A program made the position numbers and the translations under genes. Shown here one piece after another: positions 21,989 to 35,981 of a stretch of 64,000 nt of DNA. Positions within the stretch are counted from its first letter, which is position 1, and the number at the start of each line of letters is the position of its first letter. Under the pieces are notes generated by a model. The model was not told where the DNA came from. It searched no databases and was given only the letters and a program-made list of their open reading frames with translations. This DNA is from Biscogniauxia marginata. Lineage: Eukaryota > Ascomycota > Sordariomycetes > Xylariales > Xylariaceae. Location: NCBI GenBank assembly GCA_022695795.1, contig MU404056.1, forward strand, positions 930,001 through 994,000. The letters are read 5' to 3'.

Positions 21989-24900
21989 GGTCTCCTTTGT
22001 TCCTGCAACTTGGAACGGTTGCGCGCCGTACTTGCGGGTGGGTCATGAAAGAAAGTGGTAGCTGACGATGGTATGTGTGTATGTGCGTGTGTGCGTACGT
22101 CGTGTATGTTACGTCTCATGCGTGTATGGGCGCGCGTGGTCGTGGGTGCAATGACAAGATGGTACGAGATGCTAGAGTCCGACGAGGAAAAGTTTAGTCG
22201 ATGCGGTTTGAGGTCAGGAGACTTGGGAAACAAAACAAAAAAAGTTGTCTGGGCATGGCCAAGGTCAAGGTCATGGGTGCAGCGGTCGACCGAGTGGATA
22301 AACGAATGGGCGAAGAAAGCGAGAGTAGACAAAAAAAGAAAAAAAGAAAAAGAGAGTTGGTGAATGGATTTGGGTTGGCTGCTACTGACTGCAATTGCAC
22401 GAAACAACAGCAGCAAGCTATTGTTGTCGCGCGAAGAAACCCGCTTTCTGTCTTATCCGGCCTCCAATAAACCCTGGTGACGGTCGGCCCGGCGCATCTC
22501 TCATCGAACGGCGCGGGCAGGCGTCGATCTGTTGGCTATGGTATTTATTTATCCATTCGAACAGATGGCGTGTGCGTCGGCGTGTGCGTATGCGTGTGCG
22601 TATATATAGGTAAGTAGGCAGTGGGCTAGCCCGTGGGCATATTGTGTCGAGTAGTCCGAGATAATTATGTGATGAATAACAAAGGCGGAGTTGTGATCTG
22701 GAGGAGTAATACCCGAAACGGGAGTGCAGGTGAGAGGATGGGTAGCAGGTAGGTTTGGTTCTTGGCCGCGGTGGTACAGCACTGTGGGCTGGACAGACGC
22801 AAGTGTAGAGAGCCCTGTGTGTCTCCCTGTCGGTATCGCTTTGGTTACCTACAATTGCAGTTGCAGTTGCAGTTTGCAGGGGGGGCCGGTGCAGGTGATG
22901 GGATTGATTCGTGTGGTGATCGGCAGCTGCTGCGGTAGGCGGCACTGTGGCTCAGAGCGAAGAAAAAGGGAAAAAAGGAAAGAAAAAAAAGAGGGCTGCA
23001 GGGGGGTTTGTTCCAGTTATCTCTTGCTCTGTCGACGGCTCTCTCTGATCAGTCCAGCCAGCACAGATGGGCTATATAATGCAATGTATGTCGTCAGGTT
23101 TTGTCTCATCCTGTCCGGGAAATGGGGAAACAAGGCTGGACGAGGAGCGATGGAAACGCTGATGGATCTGGCATCTAGCTCATGACTGGTTTCCGCTGCT
23201 TGTGTTTGGCAGGTTTGCGGTCGTGGTTTGATGTTGTTGGAGAGTTTCCCGGGGATCTCTCGACGACCACAATGTGGTGGTTGGCGTTCCTTCCATACAA
23301 CACCGGGTACCTAAGTTTACGTACGGGCTGGGGCAGCTGCTTCCTTCCGTCTGCCTGCCAAGCCCAGGTGGCTTGATCCTACCTGGGCGTCAAGCCACAC
23401 TGACATCCTCGATGCATCTGATAGGCTGTTCTCCTCCAGACACGGACCACTCACACCCGCTTTCCATCTGCCATGTTATCTGCTATTCTATCTGCTTGCA
23501 GGGGGCTCTCGAAGGTTGTGGGTGCCGAGCCCTGCATGCATAAGCCAGCCCGAGCCCGGTCTCGCCCTCATACCAACTGCCCTACAGCACCTAATCAATC
23601 AACAATTGTAGGTGGGAGAGGTGACCGGCACGTCGCCGGCGTGTCACTTTCATGAGAATTGCGTGATTATTCTCGATCCTACGTATCGGGGACTCGACAT
23701 GTGTGCAACATATCGAGAGCTCTCTCTGTGCGCGATATTCCCGAATAAATGGTGGAATATGCGATTCCGCGATTCCGCGATTTCCGTTGTGGCGGGTTGG
23801 AGCATCTCGATTCCTGGTCATCTACGATTGGATTGAAACTGTGCCATCGATCACACTTCAATTGCTAAACCAGATCGGAGGTTAGCCCGTCTCGGCCCGT
23901 AATCTCCTAACTGACCAGCCGGCGTGGCCCTATAAGATCTCGCGAACTTCCGATGAATGGACGGTTTAGCGCGCAAGGCTGACTTGGGCCCCTTGTTTTC
24001 GAGTCCTAAAAAAGATTTCTTAAATTTTTTTTTTTTAAATTTCCAAACCCTGGAAATCTGTGAGATCCAATGTCTGTCATCGGAACCAGGTTTATGTTTA
24101 GGCACTACCGCTTATATCCTGTCAGCCTAATTCGACTTAGTACACATCTTACCTTGGGGTACCTACTATACCTAGCGGGACTTCACAACGTGGAAATACT
24201 ACACTAACCTCTAACATCAGAAACCGTACCAGAAACCATAATATCATAGCTCCAGGTTCCAGGTTGATACACTGATTTTAAGTTGAGATGATCTTGAACA
24301 GATGCACCGACCGAAATATCGAGAAGCAATTAAGCTTTGCTTTGAAAGGAGTTAAAAGCTACCTTACTCTTCCATAATGGCATACCGGCGCATTGGAACT
24401 TCCACAGGTATACATACCTAGTGAGCAGTATCACCCCCGTCGTCATTCGTGATATGGAGCTTTTAAGGCAAAGCGGCGATTGAGACATAGCCTCGTAACA
24501 TTTTCTCTTTAATAAATTATGTGATCTCCCCCCCGGTACTTATAGCTCTTCTGATTACTTCTAAATTACCTGTTGAATGGTAGTTATGTAATTCAACATA
24601 TTCGTCAGGACTAGTACATGTAGTAGTATTCTTGTAGTCCGAGAAGCCCTAGTTAGACCCGAGAGAGTGGCACTGTCGACGTAGGTAGAAACTTAAAACA
24701 CTATTTTCTAGAACAATTTTAAAGAACTTGTTTCATATGCACCTAGGAAAGGATCGGCCCTAACATCTTTGAACCTCTGTACTGAGATGTTAATCCAAGA
24801 GAGAACAAACTACTTGGTTAGCCACTCAATCATATCAGGGTGTTTCCCCCAGTCGGTGAAATATAATGGATAGAACACTTTCCAGATTCCCTCCATGGTC

Positions 24901-25988
24901 TCTCCTTGCTGGACAAGCTATGGTGTTCTTATTTAATTATGTAGTGTTTTGCGAAGTTGATAAACACTTAAGCCCCTGGCTACAAATATTGATCATGTTA
25001 TTTTTAATTACGAACCGACTCTTTTGTATAAGCTAGTTATAAAATTACCAAATATTTATCCCTTAATTGATATATCTCCGCAACAGTCTCCGTTTTAGGA
25101 ACATACTAGCAACCCCTTAACGTACAGTTACTTAAAACATGATGTTTTAAAGATATGTGCAGTAATCGTGTTCCAGCTCGTGGGAGCCATCTAAGTACAT
25201 ACGGTAAACTAAGAATACTACTACACCCAACATTCTTATACATAGGAGGTATACTTGAAAAAATACATAATGTATTTAAAAGACCAGATGAAGAGTTGAG
25301 ATCACACCTTAGGTTTGGTTGAATGTTCCATATACCATGCCGGGTAGCATTAGTACCTCTAGACCCCAGGACAAGGCACTGTCCATCTCTTCTTCTCATT
25401 ACGTTGCCGTTCTTCTCTTTCCCCTCCAAAAAAAAAAAAGAGAAACAAAATGAACCCTGAGAAGATGATGTACTATGCATATCTATTGTGCAGTGCATAA
25501 CCTTTATTCGTGAAGTACATAAGTCAGCTAACCTCAGGAGTTATGTACCAGGTGGGTAGGAGGTCCACTAGATGATGAGCGATAAGCCCAAGCGCCGTGC
25601 TGTGCGCCACAACAGGTGTGGAAACCCGACCTCTTAAGCCAACCACAAGCCAGATCGAAGCTTCTTCCGATCTGGGGACCTTCAATGGATGTTTGATAGG
25701 TAGCTGCATCGGCCTGAGTCAACTTCATTCAGCCTTAACCGCTTTTGTGGCCAGCATCTCTTTTCCAGCATTGAAACGTCACTCTGAAATTACCCAAGTT
25801 AAACTACAACCCAATGCGAACCGCGATCTCTTCGATTGCTTAATCACCTACTTACCTACCTACCTACCTACCTTAGGTACCTTTTTCCCATTGACTCTCC
25901 CCCCATCTCCCAACCGAAACTCAACTCAACTCAATTCAACCTCTACCATAACCACCACCACCACCACCCTCCCCCCAAAAAAGTTTCC
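21989..25988. other. Long intergenic region, no supported gene
   Basis: Four kilobases without a supported gene. The first part (22050-22130 and 22560-22610) has GT/GC-rich microsatellite-like DNA. The part from about 24150 to 25500 is AT-rich with many stops on both strands and may be decayed repeat DNA. From 25840 to 25980, tandem TACC units and C/A-rich DNA form the immediate promoter and leader of pth2. Confidence 0.45.
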
Positions 25989-26857
25989 ATGGCCGACCCC
26001 TCCACCTCCCCGGCCGCGACGCTCATCCTGACGACGAGCGTGGTCGCCTTCCTCTCGGGCTTCCTGCTGGGCGTGTACTCGATCCGGGGGTACGTGGTGC
26101 CGCCGGCGTGGGCGGCGGAGCGCGCGCGCAACCTGCGGGACCCGGTCGAGAGCGACGAGTCGGACGTGGACGAGGACGACACGGTGCTCGACCACGCGCC
26201 CAACTGGGCCAACGGCGAGGACGCCGACCGCCGCCAGGGCCTGCGCGTCCGTAGGGACGACAACGACACCAACAGCATCAACAACAAGAAGAACAAAAAC
26301 AAGAGCAAGAACAAGAACAAGAAGGAAGAGGAGAAGGAGAAGGAGGAGAATGCCGCCGAGAGCAGCACCTCGCCACAAGACGGACAGCTCTCCGCCGGCG
26401 CGAATCCCAACGAGGAGTGCAAGCTCGTGCTCGTAGTACGCACAGATCTCGGCATGACAAAAGGTACCTTCCCCCCCCCCCCCCCCCCCCTTCGATCCAT
26501 CCACCAACTAACCCCCCTCCCCGTCCCCTAGGTAAAATCGCCGCGCAATGCTCCCATGCGACCCTAGCGTGCTACAAATCTCTAAGCCGGCGCTCCTCCT
26601 CCCCGTCCGACGCGATCTCGACGTCCATACTCCGCCGCTGGGAGCGCCTGGGCCAGGCCAAGATCGCGGTGCAGACCAAGTCGGAGGCCGAGCTGCTGGC
26701 GCTCATGTCGCGCGCGCGCGCCCTCGGCGTCACCGCCGAGGTCATCCAGGACGCCGGCCGCACGCAGATCGACCCGGGAAGCCTGACGGTGCTCGGCGTC
26801 GGGCCCGCGCCCAGGAGCCTCGTCGATCAGGTCACGGGGGGTTTGAAGCTCTTGTGA
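25989..26857 (+). CDS. pth2: Peptidyl-tRNA hydrolase 2
   Basis: Pth2 cleaves the ester bond between peptide and tRNA to recycle prematurely released peptidyl-tRNAs; in eukaryotes it is often anchored to the mitochondrial outer membrane. Exon 1 is 25989-26463 and exon 2 is 26532-26857, joined in phase 1 to give 266 residues. The catalytic domain spans residues ~144-266: CKLVLVVRTDLGMTK then GKIAAQCSHATLACYKS across the intron, AQTK-type core VQTKSEAELLAL, DAGRTQIDPGSLTVLGVGP and GGLKLL at the end. A single hydrophobic segment at residues ~9-30 (LILTTSVVAFLSGFLLGV) fits an N-terminal membrane anchor. Between them lies an acidic, then Asn/Lys/Glu-rich low-complexity linker. The 68-nt intron contains a run of 20 cytosines (26471-26490), and its branch site is CTAAC. 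It is convergent with the coiled-coil gene. Confidence 0.95.
26471..26490. repeat. C20 homopolymer in the pth2 intron
   Basis: Twenty consecutive cytosines lie seven bases downstream of the 5' splice site and leave the CTAAC branch site and acceptor untouched. The length could vary between strains or be an assembly estimate. Confidence 0.9.
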
Positions 26858-27785
26858 ACCCCCCTCCCCTGAATTTTTTTTCTTCTTTTCCTGTAGAGTA
26901 TGAGGATTGGCCATGCGATGAGAGAACTAGGGGGGAAGCGGAGTGGAGGGGAGGGGAGGGGGGAGGAATAGCTAAAGATAGGTTGCTTGAGCTTAAGGTA
27001 GCGAGGACTACCTGACCTACCTTGTGATATGACAAGTTATCCGGGACTCGGGCATTACTGTAGGAAGAAACGTGGGCGAATTTGCTAGAAGGTGGAAATA
27101 GACAAAAAGAACTTAACCGGCTTGACTGTACCAACATATACATATCAAGATGGAGGATGACTAGGCATTCATATAGAAGCAGGCTCTGGGGGATATAGAC
27201 AAGATGGCGTTTTTGGTCATTGACAAAAAAAAAACCAATGGCAGAGAAGGCAGGCACTTTAATTATCACGAACACAACATATGATACCATTTGAGTAAAT
27301 CTGAAGTTCTTTTTTGACATCAATAGTCCTAGCAAATGTCTATGAGACAGACCGAAGCAAACTCGGTCGGGGTGTTTTTTTTCTTCGCAATTCGGGTATC
27401 CGCGCCCCCCCTGATTCTTTGTCCATCGCCGACACCTAGGTAGTCTTCGTATAGACAAATGAGTGTCGTCCCACTAGAATTAGTGCAATGGACGACGGAA
27501 AAGAGGTATATGTACATTTCTATTTACATAAAAGTACCGGAGCAGAGTCGTGACGGGTGCTCCGTGTGGTCATCCGCCGTACACGCCAGGCACAAACTTC
27601 TGGTGTGCGCACAGCAAAGACCGACGATGTATGTCCATTACCAAGTTCTTACAAACTCAGTGTGCTGTCTATGTTTGTTGCCCCCCAAGCACTTTGGTTT
27701 AGGCTTTGAAAGTTTCTATGTCTAGGTAGGTAGGTAATTGCATAGTCGGATCATTTCCAGGAATGCCCTACCCGCCGACATTGCA
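26858..27785. other. Convergent 3' intergenic region
   Basis: About 930 bases between the convergent ends of pth2 and the coiled-coil gene. There is a GGGGA-repeat tract near 26940-26970 and a TAGGTAGGTAGGTA run near 27724-27737. No gene was recognised; the 208-codon minus-strand frame across 26832-27458 is hydrophobic and unlike any family. Confidence 0.5.
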
Positions 27786-30298
27786 TCATGAAGTGGAACA
27801 CGGCGAGTCGCGGTTGACACTACCATTTCGCAGCGGCGGTTGTGGGTTGTGGTGGCCATTCGTCTCTAGTTTCCTCTTCTTAGCTGCATCATCTATCCGT
27901 GGAGATGAAGACGCTGGTCGTTTCTCACCCGGAGATATCACCCTCAGCAGCTCGTGGCTGAACTCTTTGTTTCGACTTGTGACACTCTGCTCGAAACCTT
28001 GAATTTTTTGCTGAAGGCAGGAAGTCAGATCTTCGGCCTTGGTGATTCTCGCCTCAATCGTCTGCGCGAATGGATTCAACTGTTGGATGATCCGTTCGGC
28101 CATCTGTTTCGAGCTGATGTTGGACCACTGACTATCCAATGACCTGACCGACATTCCAAGTGCATCGATCTTTTTCTTGGTATCGTCAAGTTCTTCTTTT
28201 ACTTCACTCTTCATAAAAGCGTCATAAACAGCCGTATGGGAACTCTCCAGCTCCTGAAGGTGATTTTCAAGTTGGCCAATGTTGTCGCTAACCTCCTTCT
28301 TGAGTTTAGACAATTCCAGGTCGACCCTATCGACTCTGTGACCGAGTCCCTTTTCTTCAAGTACGGAAACGCGAGCTACCAGATTATCAAGATGTTTAGC
28401 CAAGCTCGCTGCAGTTATCTGGATGCGACCTTCTAGAGAGGCGATATGTGCCTCTACGTCACAGGGTTGACCCGGAGAAGTGCGGCGAATTAGATTACTG
28501 ACACTGTCTTCAAGAGCCTGGACACGGCGTTGGCCTTCGTCTATCATTTCGGCAAAGGCATTCTCTGAATCTGCTGAATGCTGCTTCATCAGCTGCTTCA
28601 AGGACTGCTCGACATGGCCCAACTTCTCCTGGAGGAGCATTTCTAATGCTTCGTTAGCTGGTTGTGTTGCTAAGCTAGACTGAGAGACCACCGGCTGGCG
28701 GTTCGAGTGTTGTAATTCGAGAGACTGCATTTCTCGACGTATTCCTTGGATGGTTGTATCAAACGAGTTAGGTCCGTTGCGCATACTATTTACGTACTCC
28801 TCGTGAGCAAGTACTTTGTGTTTGAGATCATGGTCAACCCAGGCCTCAATAACTTCGTCAATCATCCCTGTATCAAGCGCATCGACTTGGTTCCCGAGCT
28901 CTTCAACCTTGCTACTAATAGTCTGCAATGTCCCTGTTGATACCTCACGCTCCTGGGCGATCGCCTCTATTCTCTCCCTGAGCATCTTGTTTGACTTTGA
29001 TTGCTCATTCACTTTACCAGCTAAGCTCTCGAGGGTTGACTTAATCTGATTGAATTCCTCGGTAGGGATTGAGTTTTGCGCTAACTTGGCGCTTCGCAAT
29101 TCGGCGTCTAGGCTGGTGACCTGCTGCTTGAGACGAGAATTTTCATCTTTCAGTTCATCATAGTCTGATTTTAGGGCTGTAAAATCGGTCCGTAGAACAT
29201 TTAAGTTTTCAGTCATTTCACTATATTCTGATTTCAGGGCGTTGAAATTGTCCTGTAGACCTTCAAAACTTTCGCCGGATTTTATATTCGCGTCTAGAAG
29301 TGCGCTGATTTGATTTTTCGCGTCGGTCATCTGGGTTTCCTGCTCGTCGGCACGTTTTACGAACTCTGCAAATTTAGTCTCCAGGACTGAAACAGAAGGG
29401 TCCTTGGTTGCAATTGGTTTGGAGGCTTTGGCAGCGATTTGCGAGGAAAAAGAAGACACGACTTCTTCAAGATTCTGCACGTATCTTTGGTCGATGACCT
29501 TGATCTGCTTGTCGAGTTCGGCACATTCCGCTCCTATGCGTTTCTTGAATCTAGCCTCAAACTCGAGATATGGTGGGAAATCCGTCGACTTGCCGCCTAG
29601 CTTGGCCGCCTCCTGTTGTCTTTGAGGCGCCTCTCGTAGAGTCTTGCCCCTTTGGAGTTTGAGTGAGTGTCGCTCCTGCAATGTTTCCCCCAATTTGTGA
29701 ACGGTTTCAACGAGCCCTTGTAGTCTAGGGTCTTTCGCTTTTGGAGTAATCGGAGTGGCTGAAGCGGGCGTAGTGGGCGTGACAAAGGACGGATGTAGTT
29801 TTTCAGGGACTATGAAGCGTGTGTTAGCAGCAGGAAACGCTTTCGCTTTATAAGTACAAGGTCGGTGGGCGGTGATCCACTAGAACATAATTGAAGCTTA
29901 CAGAGTTCTGTGGGAGTCTGGCGAGTACTCTGGGTGCCACCGCGAGAACTCGCAGGAGAGGTGTTTACGGATACAGGTATTCTCGGGCCATCCTGCATCT
30001 TGGTATCGAGACGAGGAGGACGTGGCGGTTCCGTATCTCTCCTTGGATCTCGTGGACTACGCGAGCTCTGAGTATTCCGAGACTCTCGGAAATCTCTGTG
30101 GTCTCTCATGTCTCTTGCGTCTCTCGCATCTCTCGAATCGCGTCGGGTCGGAGGCCTATCCCGGTCTCTATCACGGTCTCGGTCTCTACCCCAATCATTG
30201 GCAGGCTTGTGCGAGTTCTTGTTGTAAGAATCATAAGAAGAGTGGCGCCGATCATCGTTGTAGCCAGTTCCCTTCCAGTTGGGAGGTGGTCGTGACAT
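27786..30298 (-). CDS. Long coiled-coil protein with RD-rich N-terminus
   Basis: Predicted 806 residues in two exons, 30298-29902 and 29809-27786, joined in phase 1 across a 92-nt intron (GTAAGC donor, CTAAC branch, TAG acceptor). The start is the ATG of MSRPPPNWKG. Residues ~1-130 are disordered, with Arg/Asp alternation (RDRDRDRDRDR, DARDARDMRDHRDFR) like the RD-rich tails of RNA-associated proteins. After a Pro/Thr linker containing TPKAKDPRLQGLVETVHKLG, residues ~170-740 show heptad-like patterns and form a long coiled coil broken into several segments. The C-terminus is basic (KRPASSSP, AAKKRKLETNG), a possible nuclear signal. It resembles generic fungal coiled-coil scaffold proteins; I cannot name a specific family. 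Its promoter faces that of the RUVBL2 gene. Confidence 0.85.
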
Positions 30299-32182
30299 GG
30301 CTTCGGTCACTCCTCCCCAATTTCTGGGAGGGTAAGCCCGCTTGAAGTATATTCCCCCGCTTAGACCACAGAATCTACGAGATAGCTTTCCATAAGACCT
30401 ATAGTGTCCGGCTGCATGGCCTGGACAATGGGTGTTTTCTTGCGTTGGCTCGGCGGAGGAGAGAGTCAGATGGGTCGACGGGTGGTGACCGACACTTCGA
30501 GGATGGTGACAAGAGGGCGCGCGTCGCGAAACGGTGGTGATGGTGGGGTGAACCTTTAAGTGTAGCGAAATCGCTACTACTGTAGATTCAAGGCTGGTTT
30601 ACTTCGGAGCTTGGATACCTGCCGGGACGGAGCAGGCGAAACTAGTGTAAATGGGGAAGAGGGCAGAAGCCTCGAGGGTAGGGTTCTTGAAAAGGAGAGA
30701 AAAGTTGGTTCGATGTGTAGCACGACGTCTGTGGGCGAGAAATTAGTCGAACTATTTTCAGACAGGGTAATGGCACTTTGGGCATACGCATCGACAGGGG
30801 AGACAAATCGAACAAGCTTTAAAGCTGGAGGTAACAGGGATGGGCGAGGAGAACCGGAGAGCGCAGCTCGACATATGCAGTATACACAGGTAGTGTTTAC
30901 CAACGATCGCCCCCCACTTATAGGACTCCTCTTCGAAGTGGGTTCTTGGGTATGTATACATGTAAGTAGTAGTATAGAGGGGGACTGGAGGAGGAGGGGT
31001 GAGGAGAGGAGGATGGCATTGAACTTGGGTACTGCTACCTAGCTAAGATAGGTAGGTAGATAGGTAATGTAGGTAGTCCCAGTCAGAGGTTGATGTGTTT
31101 TGTATTCACTACTCACCAGAACCTTCAATGTTGCGGGCATGGCCAGGATGGAAACAACCTGGTGTGACAAGTTGCGATTCCGAATATGTACGCAAGCTGG
31201 AGCTGAAGACGGTGCAAGTCGCAGAAGTTGAATTGAGTTTTGACAAATCGGATCTCAACAGGATCGACGACTGGAAGTGAGACTGTGATCAATGCGCGAG
31301 AGAAATCAGATCGGACAGGAAAATATAAACGCGAATTGCCTAACGGATTGCGTTGCGTCGTGACTTCCTCGGAGTCGGTCTACGAAGCGTATAAGTTTCG
31401 ATAGATACGTCAAGGTATGCATGGAAGGCGCACCCTGTTTGTTGCATCGCGGTTGTGTACCCAAAGCACATATGTAAATGCTGTATACCTACATGATCTA
31501 TTAATGTTGCAGGTAGCTACTAACCAGCCAAAGTCCCCCTCCCCCTTTCCTCCTTCTCCTTCACTGCTGTTGATACCTACTCATGTGCAAGGAGAAAATC
31601 AGCAGATATATCCTGTAAGATCAGACTAGGATCTTGGAAGGTTCCAATAAAATTTTTTTTTTTCTCCTAGCGAAGGGTGACAAGTTGCATATGCGCATGT
31701 GCGCTACTCCCAGAGGAACAAATCAAATCGTAGAGCACACGCTGGCAAGTGGGGGTAGACTTAACATCTAGAAACTGCGGAGCCTGCAGAGCCATTCAAA
31801 CATTACCACATTCACCGCCATCCATGTGTGCGACCACACGCTCCTCGTAGATACCAAGCCACACTCCAACATCTTTTCACACCTGACCCATGGAACCAAA
31901 CTAATGGGCCCATACCTTAGGTAACGCGCTTAATCTGCAGTCAATGCACCGCAGCTTAGCGCCATTTGCCGCGCTCTAATAAGCGCGCTCCAGTGTGCTG
32001 CTACCAATTCTACGAACCAGTTTTCCGAGCTTTCATTTGTCTGCAGTGCTGGGGTCCGATTTCGAGCTTCGAAAATAATTGAAGGGAGCAACACGACACG
32101 ACACAAATAATAACAACGCTACCATTGAACCAGAAGACTCTCCTCCCACAACTCTCTTCACCTCCCCCCGAGTCGAGTCAAG
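30299..32182. other. Divergent promoter region, no gene recognised
   Basis: About 1.9 kb between the divergent coiled-coil and rvb2 genes. It has a cluster of TAGGTAGGTAGATAGGTA repeats at about 31046-31076 and a T-rich run at 31660. No frame resembles a gene. The last 150 bases are C/A-rich and probably the rvb2 core promoter and leader. Confidence 0.45.
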
Positions 32183-33833
<1,651 letters not shown>

Positions 33834-34737
33834 AATGGAAATAAAAGAAACATAGAGAAATGGGGAAAGGGGGAAGGGAGGGGAGGGGAGGGTAGGGGAG
33901 GTGAATCTGGTATTTTATGTGGGTTGGGCAAATGGACATGATATACAATTGATGTGTGAAGATGAAGAAGCGCGGATATGTGAGAAAGACCACAAGACAA
34001 GAGAGAGAAGACGGGTTTATGGAAACGAAATACTACACGTACGGCGTTTACTTGTTTCTCTCTATTCTCTTTTCCACCTCTGGGCGTTCGATGGATACAA
34101 AAAAAAACAGAACAAATGAATTCTATAAAGTAATTCTTCATGAGGAAATTTTTTTTTCTTTACTTTCGTGCCGGAATCTACCACAAAAATCTCTTTCCGC
34201 CTATTTAGGTATTCAACTGGTTGAACGAAGAAGACTACACTTTCTGCGGGAAAAGAAAAAGAGGGCATGCTTTTTTATTTTTTATTTTTTTCTCTTCCAA
34301 AGCTTTGCTGCACTATAAAATGGTACCTAGTTAGGTTTAGACGTAGGTGAATAGCAATAATACCAGTCACTTTTCTGAGCCACCAGACAAGTAATTAGTA
34401 ACTTCTACGATATATATTGATAACCGATAGTTACTATGCCCCCTATTTGAGAATCGGCCCGTTTAATAATATACCATGGAATATTTCCCCGCCCATGGAA
34501 CTTTATAAAGGAGACACGGCAGCATGGAGAAGGACTTGTGTGTTTACTTCATTTGGTCATTTATTCGTATTATTCCATTCCGTCCTAACCCTTTGCCTCT
34601 GTGCTTCCTGTGTTCTGCGGGAACTTACTTAACCGATACTCACTTTTTTGGAGTTTTATAATGAAATACAACCCCCGACTACACGGATTTTGTGGAAGCC
34701 TACCATTGATTACTTCCGTCAATCATAGTCCATAAAT
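33834..34737. other. Convergent 3' intergenic region
   Basis: About 900 bases between the convergent ends of rvb2 and the GAPDH gene. A GGGAG-rich tract (33860-33900) and T-rich runs (34148-34160, 34270-34290) look like 3' untranslated sequence. No gene was recognised. Confidence 0.5.
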
Positions 34738-35816
<1,079 letters not shown>

Positions 35817-35867
35817 CTACTCTAGGTCTGAGGGTGCTGTGTTAGTAGAGGAGTGATGTAGTAGGGC

Positions 35868-35886
35868 AGAAGAAGAAGAAGAAGAG
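35868..35886 (-). promoter_or_regulatory. CT-rich tract of the gpdA promoter
   Basis: TTC/CTT triplet run on the coding strand, 55-75 bases upstream of the ATG. Pyrimidine tracts of this kind sit near transcription starts in highly expressed fungal genes. Confidence 0.5.
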
Positions 35887-35974
35887 TTTAATTGATGATG
35901 TGAGGAGGAAGAGGGGGGAGGGAATAGTATGATGGAGTTAAATGGTGAGGGAGGTTGTGGGGGAACCCGAGTCG

Positions 35975-35981
35975 TTTTATA
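35975..35981 (-). promoter_or_regulatory. TATA box of gpdA
   Basis: TATAAAA on the minus strand, about 165 bases before the ATG, within a GC-rich context and upstream of the CT tract; position and sequence fit a core promoter element. Confidence 0.5.
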
